Positions 59,421 to 64,000 of a stretch of 64,000 nt of DNA are shown here, in pieces (positions within the stretch are counted from its first letter, which is position 1; each line of letters starts with the position of its first letter). The translations under genes and the position numbers were made by a program. Under the pieces are notes generated by a model that worked only from the letters and a program-made list of their open reading frames with translations, did no database searches and was not told the DNA's origin. Location: positions 1 to 64,000 of the forward strand of contig CADCHQ010000001.1 in NCBI GenBank assembly GCA_902801325.1. Reading direction: 5' to 3'. This stretch comes from an uncultured Bacteroidales bacterium (GTDB lineage Bacteria; Bacteroidota; Bacteroidia; Bacteroidales; Bacteroidaceae).

Positions 59421-60527
59421 TTAGTATCCCTGGCGGTAACGGTCCTCGTCCTTATCCTCGAGCATGCTGAGGTAGGAGGTGAAGCGGGAGGGTGAGATGC
59501 GCCCTTCGTCGAGGGCTTGGCGGACGGCACAGCCAGGTTCGTGGGTGTGGGTGCAGTCCTGAAATCGGCATTCCTGACCTATCTGGAAGATTTCGCGGAA
59601 ATAGTGGGAGAGTTCCTCGCGTTCGATGTCGAAAGTGCCGAATCCTTTGATGCCTGGGGTGTCGATGACATCGCCTCCCGTGGGCAGACGGAACATCTCG
59701 CTGAAGGTGGTGGTGTGCTGACCGCTGTCGTGCGACTCGCTGATGGCTTCGGTGCGCACGTCGAGGCCTGGGATGAGGTAGTTGAGAAGGGTGCTCTTCC
59801 CTACCCCGCTGTTGCCTGAGAGCAGTGTCACGCGGTCGCGGAGCATGTCTTTCAGTTCGTCGAGGCCTTCGCCACGGAGCACTGAGCAGGGGAGGCACTG
59901 GTAGTGGAGACTCCGATAGAGGGTGATGAGCGACTGCATCTGCCCGTTCTCGGCTTCGGAGTAGAGGTCGGTCTTGTTGAAGAGGAGGATGACGGGCACG
60001 CGATAGGCTTCGGCTACGGCGAGGAAACGGTCGATGAAGGTGGTGCTGACCACGGGGTGGGCAATGGTGACGAGGAGCAGCACCTGGTCGACATTGGCGG
60101 CGAGTATGTGGCTTTGCTTGGAGAGGTTGGAGGCGCGACGGATGATGTAGTTGCGGCGGTCGAGAATGTCAGTGATCAAACCAACACCAGAGAAAGAACT
60201 CTGAACTCTGAACTCTGAACTCTGAACAATACTCACTCTGTCGCCCACTGCCACGGGGTTGGTGGTGCGGAGGCCTCGCAGGCGGAAGTTGCCTCGGACC
60301 TTGCATGAGAAAAGCCGGTCGTCGTCTGTGCGGACGACGTACCAGCTTCCAGTGTTCTTTATGATGACCCCCTCCAATGGAGGACTCACCCCCTGCCCCT
60401 CTCTTGTAGCGAGGGGAGCGCCCCCCACTAAATCTCCCCGAGGGGAGACTTTTAGGGTTTCAAGTGTCTTAGGTTCCCCCTCCCCCTCGGGGGAGGATGG
60501 GAGAGGGGTCAGTTTTTCACTCCTCAT
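59421..60527 (-). CDS. rsgA: Ribosome small-subunit-dependent GTPase A with repeat-encoded insertions
   Basis: 368 residues against about 300-310 for the family. OB-fold N-terminal domain starts at GVIIKNTGSWYVVRTDDDR (about residue 53). The circularly permuted GTPase follows, with G4 LLFNKTDLY, G1 LLSGNSGVGKSTLLNYL and G3 VIDTPGIKGFG, and a zinc site CRFQDCTHTHEPGC. It helps mature 30S subunits. The first 52 residues are encoded by stacked GC-rich palindromic repeats (60365-60510), and there is no start codon between them and the OB fold, so ribosomes must read through them. A second insertion, QSSEFRVQSSF (about residues 101-111), comes from heptanucleotide repeats at 60196-60226. Confidence 0.92.
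   Translation of the reverse strand: MRSEKLTPLPSSPEGEGEPKTLETLKVSPRGDLVGGAPLATREGQGVSPPLEGVIIKNTGSWYVVRTDDDRLFSCKVRGNFRLRGLRTTNPVAVGDRVSIVQSSEFRVQSSFSGVGLITDILDRRNYIIRRASNLSKQSHILAANVDQVLLLVTIAHPVVSTTFIDRFLAVAEAYRVPVILLFNKTDLYSEAENGQMQSLITLYRSLHYQCLPCSVLRGEGLDELKDMLRDRVTLLSGNSGVGKSTLLNYLIPGLDVRTEAISESHDSGQHTTTFSEMFRLPTGGDVIDTPGIKGFGTFDIEREELSHYFREIFQIGQECRFQDCTHTHEPGCAVRQALDEGRISPSRFTSYLSMLEDKDEDRYRQGY
60196..60226 (-). repeat. Heptanucleotide repeat (GAACTCT) inside rsgA
   Basis: Four exact GAACTCT units (60196-60223) plus a partial fifth on the + strand. Unit number changes would shift the rsgA frame, since 7 is not a multiple of three. Confidence 0.85.
60365..60510 (-). repeat. Stacked GC-rich palindromic repeats forming the rsgA N-terminus
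   Basis: Consecutive hairpins: CCTCC-AAT-GGAGG, CCCCTC with GAGGGG, CTCCCC-GA-GGGGAG, and CCTCCCCCTC-GGGGGAGG. The last (60474-60506) matches the coaD repeat at 28134-28166 and is read here on the opposite strand relative to the gene. Confidence 0.85.
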
Positions 60528-60565
60528 TCTTCACCCTTCATTTGCAAAGCTCGAAAAGCTTTGCA

Positions 60566-61126
60566 TTACACCGTCATGATCTCCTTCTCCTTGGCAGCAA
60601 GGAGTTCTTCGATCTTCTTGATGTACTTGTCGTGGAGCTTCTGCAGTTTCTCTTCTGCGTCTTTCTCGTTGTCCTCAGAGAGTCCGTCCTTGATGGCTTT
60701 CTTCAGGCGTTCGATGATTTCGCGACGACCGTTGCGGACGCTCACCTTGGCTTGTTCTTCCTCCTTGCCACACTGCTTCACGAGTTGCTTACGGCGCTCC
60801 TCGGTGAGGGGTGGGATGTTGATGCGGATGATTTCGCCGTTGTTCTCAGGCATAATGCCGAGGTCGGAGTTGATGATGGCCTTCTCGATAACCTTGAACA
60901 TGGATTTGTCCCAAGGTTTGATGGCGATGGTGCGTGCATCGGGGGTGTTGACGGCTGCTACGTTGTTGAGGGGAACCATCGAGCCGTAACTGTCGACACG
61001 GATGTTGTCGAGCAACTTGAGGTTGGCCTTTCCGGCACGAATGCGCGCCAGAGCGTCTTCGAGGTACATGACGGTCTCTTCGAACCGTTCTTCAGCCTCG
61101 TTTAGGGTTTGTTTTACGTCTAACAT
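60566..61126 (-). CDS. frr: Ribosome recycling factor
   Basis: 186 residues from ATG 61126 (MLDVKQTLNEAEERFEETV); ten more codons are open upstream but lie too close to the promoter. ALARIRAGKANLKLLDNIRVDSYGSMVPLNNVAAV in the N-terminal half and IPPLTEERRKQLVKQCGKEEEQAKVSVRN in the second are the classic three-helix-bundle and lid regions. It splits post-termination ribosomes with EF-G. rsgA follows after 38 nt; the two ribosome factors form one unit. Confidence 0.94.
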   Translation of the reverse strand: MLDVKQTLNEAEERFEETVMYLEDALARIRAGKANLKLLDNIRVDSYGSMVPLNNVAAVNTPDARTIAIKPWDKSMFKVIEKAIINSDLGIMPENNGEIIRINIPPLTEERRKQLVKQCGKEEEQAKVSVRNGRREIIERLKKAIKDGLSEDNEKDAEEKLQKLHDKYIKKIEELLAAKEKEIMTV

Positions 61127-61153
61127 AGTATTACATTTTAATGTTATTTGGGG

Positions 61154-61161
61154 CAAAGATA
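61154..61161 (-). promoter_or_regulatory. -7 box (TATCTTTG) of the frr-rsgA operon
   Basis: A perfect TAnnTTTG on the minus strand, 27 nt before the frr ATG at 61126. The gap to the divergent VTC promoter holds GTTTAAAAGTTTAA repeats. Confidence 0.65.
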
Positions 61162-61215
61162 CGAATAAATGTTTAAAAGTTTAACGTTTAAAAGTTTAAA
61201 TTCAAAAAATATTTG

Positions 61216-61223
61216 TATCTTTG
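61216..61223 (+). promoter_or_regulatory. -7 box (TATCTTTG) of the VTC-DUF4956 operon
   Basis: A perfect TAnnTTTG 8 nt before the ATG at 61232, giving a nearly leaderless mRNA if that ATG is used. The earlier in-frame start at 61169 lies upstream of the promoter and is excluded. Confidence 0.55.
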
Positions 61224-61231
61224 GCACGAAT

Positions 61232-62023
61232 ATGGTTGATAGGGAACTGATTAACGGCCGTATAGCGGAGTTGGCTGAACAAATGGAGCCTATCGCGCTG
61301 GAGGAGATGTCGGGCATCAAACTCATGAACCGCACGGACACGAAGTTTGTGACTAACAAACAGAAACTGGTGCAGTTGCTGGAGATGGCCCAAGGCCAGT
61401 ATTATTCCCAGCAGATTGGGGAGAGCCGCATAGCAGAATACGTGACCACCTACTGGGACACGGACAACTATCAATACTATCTGGAACACCACAACGGAAG
61501 GGCTCCGAGGCAGAAGGTGCGCGTGAGATCATACATTGGAAGCGACCTAACCTTTCTGGAGGTGAAGACGAAGAACAACCACGGACGGACGAAGAAGAAG
61601 CGCATACAGGTGCCTGGTCAGGAGGTGACGGAGGTGAGAGAGAAGGCCGACGAATTCCTGGAGGGCTTGGTGCATAAGCATCTCGACGACATCCACCCTA
61701 CGGTGCAGAACCACTTCCACCGCATCACGCTGGTGAACTACGGCAAGACGGAACGCCTGACCATAGACTTCGACGTGGAGTTCCACAACTTCGAGACGAA
61801 CAGCAAGAAGGAGACGGGACAACTGGTGATTATAGAACTGAAGCGCGACGGAAATGTCTATAGTCCCATCCTCGACATGCTTAGAGTCCTACGCATTAAA
61901 CCCTCTGGCTTCAGCAAATACTGCATAGGGTCGGTGATGACGAACCGCGGCCTCAAGCACAACATGTTTAAGCAAAAGATGGTGCGCATAAGGAAACTGG
62001 TGGGGGAGAACATCTTTGATTAA
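61232..62023 (+). CDS. VTC-domain protein (polyphosphate polymerase-like)
   Basis: 263 residues. The triphosphate-tunnel fold shows its alternating basic/acidic strands: LMNRTDTKFVTNK, QKVRVRSYIGSDLTFLEVKTKNN, TLVNYGKTERLTIDFDVEFHN and LVIIELKRDG, ending SKYCIGSVM. In yeast the VTC domain polymerises ATP phosphate into polyphosphate; the bacterial substrate is uncertain. It is followed by DUF4956 and DUF2490 genes and a partial secreted protein gene, a set seen together in other Bacteroidota and possibly involved in envelope or polyphosphate biology (inference). Confidence 0.82.
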   Translation: MVDRELINGRIAELAEQMEPIALEEMSGIKLMNRTDTKFVTNKQKLVQLLEMAQGQYYSQQIGESRIAEYVTTYWDTDNYQYYLEHHNGRAPRQKVRVRSYIGSDLTFLEVKTKNNHGRTKKKRIQVPGQEVTEVREKADEFLEGLVHKHLDDIHPTVQNHFHRITLVNYGKTERLTIDFDVEFHNFETNSKKETGQLVIIELKRDGNVYSPILDMLRVLRIKPSGFSKYCIGSVMTNRGLKHNMFKQKMVRIRKLVGENIFD

Positions 62024-62100
62024 TAATCAAAGATGAAGGGTGAAGGATTAAGAATTAAGGATTAAGAATTAAGAGTTAAAACAAAACATTAAATACTATC

Positions 62101-62808
62101 ATGGATTTCACACAGATTAACAACGAGCTTGGCAACCTATTGGGTGTGACCTTGTTCGACCCCCAGCAATTCACTTCGCTGGTAATCCGCTTCTTTATCA
62201 ACCTGGTGGTGGTGTACATCATTGCCCGCTATTTCTACTATCCTCGCAGTCGTCGTCGCGACTATATGTTCATCTTCCTGCTGATGGCCATGAGCATCTT
62301 CCTGCTGGTGAGCCTCATGGAAGGCGGAGGAATGGAACTGGGTGCAGCAATGGGCTTGTTTGCCATCTTCGGCATCATGCGTTTCCGCACTGAGGCAGTG
62401 CCCATTCGCGAGATGACCTACCTGTTTATGCTCATCGCCCTGAGCGTCATCAATGCTGTGGCTCGTGGCGACTATCATCCGAAGGCAGAATACTGGGATG
62501 GCGTGGGCATAGTGACCATCGTGTTTGTGAACGCGGTATTTGTTCTGATGGCGTGGTTGTTCGAATCAAGCAAGATCCTTGCCGACAACTGCTCGAAGTA
62601 CATCAAATACGACAATGTGGCTCTCGTGGCTCCTGACAAGCGCGCTGAACTGAAGGCTGATTTGGAGAAGCGTACAGGACTGAAGATCAAGCGCATAGAA
62701 GTGGGCATGATCGACTACCTGAAGGATGCTGTGCTCATTCGCATCTTCTACGACGAGTATGCCGATCGCGGTAGCAGCATCGCTGAAATGGCAAAGATGC
62801 CGAGATAA
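62101..62808 (+). CDS. DUF4956 membrane protein
   Basis: 235 residues with about four membrane helices (LVIRFFINLVVVYIIARYFYY, YMFIFLLMAMSIFLLVSLMEGG, TYLFMLIALSVINAVA, IVTIVFVNAVFVLMAWLFE), the family hallmark GAAMGLFAIFGIMRFRTEAVPIREMTYLF in two parts, and a cytosolic tail (YDNVALVAPDKRAELKADL, then KIKRIEVGMIDYLKDAVLIRI). Function unknown; consistently paired with VTC-domain proteins. It starts 77 nt after the VTC gene, after ATTAAGAATTAAG repeats. Confidence 0.85.
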   Translation: MDFTQINNELGNLLGVTLFDPQQFTSLVIRFFINLVVVYIIARYFYYPRSRRRDYMFIFLLMAMSIFLLVSLMEGGGMELGAAMGLFAIFGIMRFRTEAVPIREMTYLFMLIALSVINAVARGDYHPKAEYWDGVGIVTIVFVNAVFVLMAWLFESSKILADNCSKYIKYDNVALVAPDKRAELKADLEKRTGLKIKRIEVGMIDYLKDAVLIRIFYDEYADRGSSIAEMAKMPR

Positions 62809-62829
62809 AAGCAAGTGAAATTAAAAATG

Positions 62830-63003
62830 AAAAGTGATAAACCCAAAAGCCTTGCCCTTTAAGGGAAAGGTTGGTAAGGGTCCGCAAATTTAAAGTTAAA
62901 AGTGATAAACCCAAAAGTCTTGCCCTTTAAGGCAATCGCAAGTCAGGCGTCAGCGGTTGGGGAGTTTGCGACGGAGGGCAGGGTTGATAAGGGTCCGCAA
63001 ATT
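62830..63003. repeat. Two interleaved direct-repeat pairs between DUF4956 and DUF2490 genes
   Basis: A 35-nt unit at 62830-62864 recurs at 62898-62932 with one change (AAAAGTGATAAACCC start, CCCTTTAAGG end). AAGGGTCCGCAAATT at 62876-62890 recurs exactly at 62989-63003. The segment 62921-62977 also matches the intergenic repeat at 44325-44420. Confidence 0.85.
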
Positions 63004-63014
63004 ATGAAGTAAAT

Positions 63015-63881
63015 ATGAAACGACGAATTCTCCTCATTATCTCACTATCTCAGTTCCTCATTCTCTCAACGGCATGGGGAGAGACAGACAACACGGGTGC
63101 CGTGTGGACGGAGGTTGGCATAAGCAAGTCGCTACCCCACAACCTGAGCATCGATGCATCGTTTGAACATCGCACACTGGACTGGTTCGACTGGTCGAGC
63201 CGTTGGAACATCGGTGCAGGACTCAGCTACAAAATCAGCAAATACTTTAAGGTGGGAGTCAGCTACACCTTCATCCAGAAGCATTATCAGGAAGAAAACA
63301 AATATAAGTACGGCAGCTTGGATTACTCTGACTATCAGGGTCAGTCGGTGGTTGGCGATGATGGTGCCACCTACTATTTCAAGGGCTACAATAACGATGC
63401 TGCCAACTGGGCAAACCGCCATCGCGTGGCTTTCGACATCACTGGAAGCAAGAAATTCCGCAAGGTTCTGCGCATTGGCATTCGTGAGCGCTATCAGTTC
63501 ACCCATCAGGCCGCTCGTGACGTAGATCGCATCAAATATCGCGAGCCTGTCTTTAATCCACAAGGCGAACTGATAGAATACGAAGACGAAGAGAGCACCA
63601 TCGACCACAAGTTGGCCAAGAACCGCCACATCCTGCGCTCTCGACTGAAGTTCAGCTTCGACAAGAAAGGGCTGAATTGGGAACCCTACGTAAGCTTGGA
63701 GGCTCACAACAACCTGGGCGATAAGATGCACCTCGACAAAGTGCGTATGCAGGTGGGTGTCGACTACAAAATCACTAAACAGCACGAGCTGGGACTCGGC
63801 TACATCTTCAACCATGAGAATGATGACGATGGCGACCAAAACATTCACGCCATCTCTGTGGGATATAATTTTAAGTTTTGA
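63015..63881 (+). CDS. DUF2490 outer-membrane barrel-like protein
   Basis: 288 residues with signal peptide (MKRRILLIISLSQFLILSTAWG). The mature part is all beta with the DUF2490 pattern: GAVWTEVGISKSLPHNLSIDASFEHRT, RWNIGAGLSYKISKYFKVGVSYTF, LRIGIRERYQFTHQ and a final HAISVGYNFKF ending in Phe, as for outer-membrane barrels. Function unknown. It belongs to the VTC/DUF4956 set. Confidence 0.82.
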   Translation: MKRRILLIISLSQFLILSTAWGETDNTGAVWTEVGISKSLPHNLSIDASFEHRTLDWFDWSSRWNIGAGLSYKISKYFKVGVSYTFIQKHYQEENKYKYGSLDYSDYQGQSVVGDDGATYYFKGYNNDAANWANRHRVAFDITGSKKFRKVLRIGIRERYQFTHQAARDVDRIKYREPVFNPQGELIEYEDEESTIDHKLAKNRHILRSRLKFSFDKKGLNWEPYVSLEAHNNLGDKMHLDKVRMQVGVDYKITKQHELGLGYIFNHENDDDGDQNIHAISVGYNFKF

Positions 63882-63902
63882 CTATTTGTTTAGAAAAAGA
63901 TT

Positions 63903-64000
63903 ATGAAAAAGCTGTTTTTAATTGCAATGTTGGCTGTTGGCACAATGGCTTATGCCGATGACTATCAGTATCTGACCATGTGCTACAACAACGTGGAAAA
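63903..64000 (+). CDS. Secreted protein, N-terminal fragment cut by the window edge
   Basis: ATG at 63903 opens MKKLFLIAMLAVGTMAYADD, a clear signal peptide, followed by YQYLTMCYNNVEK at the window end. The start is 21 nt after the DUF2490 stop, so it belongs to the same operon. The family cannot be told from 32 residues. Confidence 0.7.
   Translation, partial: MKKLFLIAMLAVGTMAYADDYQYLTMCYNNVE

Noticed and set aside
59141-59470. A 109-codon + strand ORF near rsgA
   Set aside because: It is built from repeat fragments and runs into the rsgA coding region on the opposite strand.

Overview
The window looks like a chromosome segment of a Bacteroidales bacterium, most likely a Prevotella-type genome. 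The basis is many promoters of the Bacteroidota form (a TTTG-like -33 box about 20 nt before TAnnTTTG), lipoprotein signal peptides, C10 peptidases with a DUF3244 protein, paired OmpA-family porins, serine-type sulfatase plus anaerobic maturase, ECF sigma/anti-sigma/TonB receptor sets, and a PorZ-like type IX secretion propeller. Species cannot be fixed from sequence alone.

Bases 1-13215 are accessory DNA: the right end of an integrated island whose left end lies outside the window. It holds a PfkB-kinase fragment, a damaged TPR/HTH regulator, a secreted C10-peptidase cluster (one intact enzyme, one pseudoenzyme that has lost both catalytic residues, a frameshifted DUF3244 protein, BACON-like lipoproteins), small outer-membrane barrels, gene debris, and a tyrosine integrase with a 417-residue partner. 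The integrase sits beside the 3' half of a CAT-anticodon tRNA gene (13216-13258), which is the chromosomal junction.

Bases 13300-19100 carry a divergent pectin pair: a PL11 rhamnogalacturonan lyase and a GH127-type beta-L-arabinofuranosidase. Bases 19148-37374 carry core genes (methyltransferase, LTA-synthase-like protein, two OmpA porins, parE, coaD, S41 protease, ybeY) followed by a sulfatase, a very large M6 metalloprotease with a dockerin, and an ion antiporter. Bases 37964-48811 hold an ECF-regulated outer-membrane receptor and a host-glycan set (N-acetylhexosamine kinase-like, sulfatase maturase, GH20 hexosaminidase), then an operon of aroQ, O-methyltransferase, rbfA and a LolE-like permease. 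Bases 48890-56523 hold an rdgB-porZ fusion, two YitT transporters and leuS. The stretch 56524-59420 is gene-poor and full of structured repeats around an S24 repressor. rsgA, frr and a VTC/DUF4956/DUF2490 cluster end the window.

The most striking pattern is small repetitive DNA that has entered conserved coding genes while keeping them open: coaD, leuS (twice), rsgA (twice) and a THUMP-like methyltransferase (twice). One GC-rich palindrome is read in opposite orientations in coaD and in rsgA. A 22-nt tandem array outside the methyltransferase gene recurs, inverted and with the same exact period, inside that gene. Other unexplained structures are three hairpin arrays with compensatory base changes upstream of leuS and a cloverleaf-shaped element at 58881-58964.
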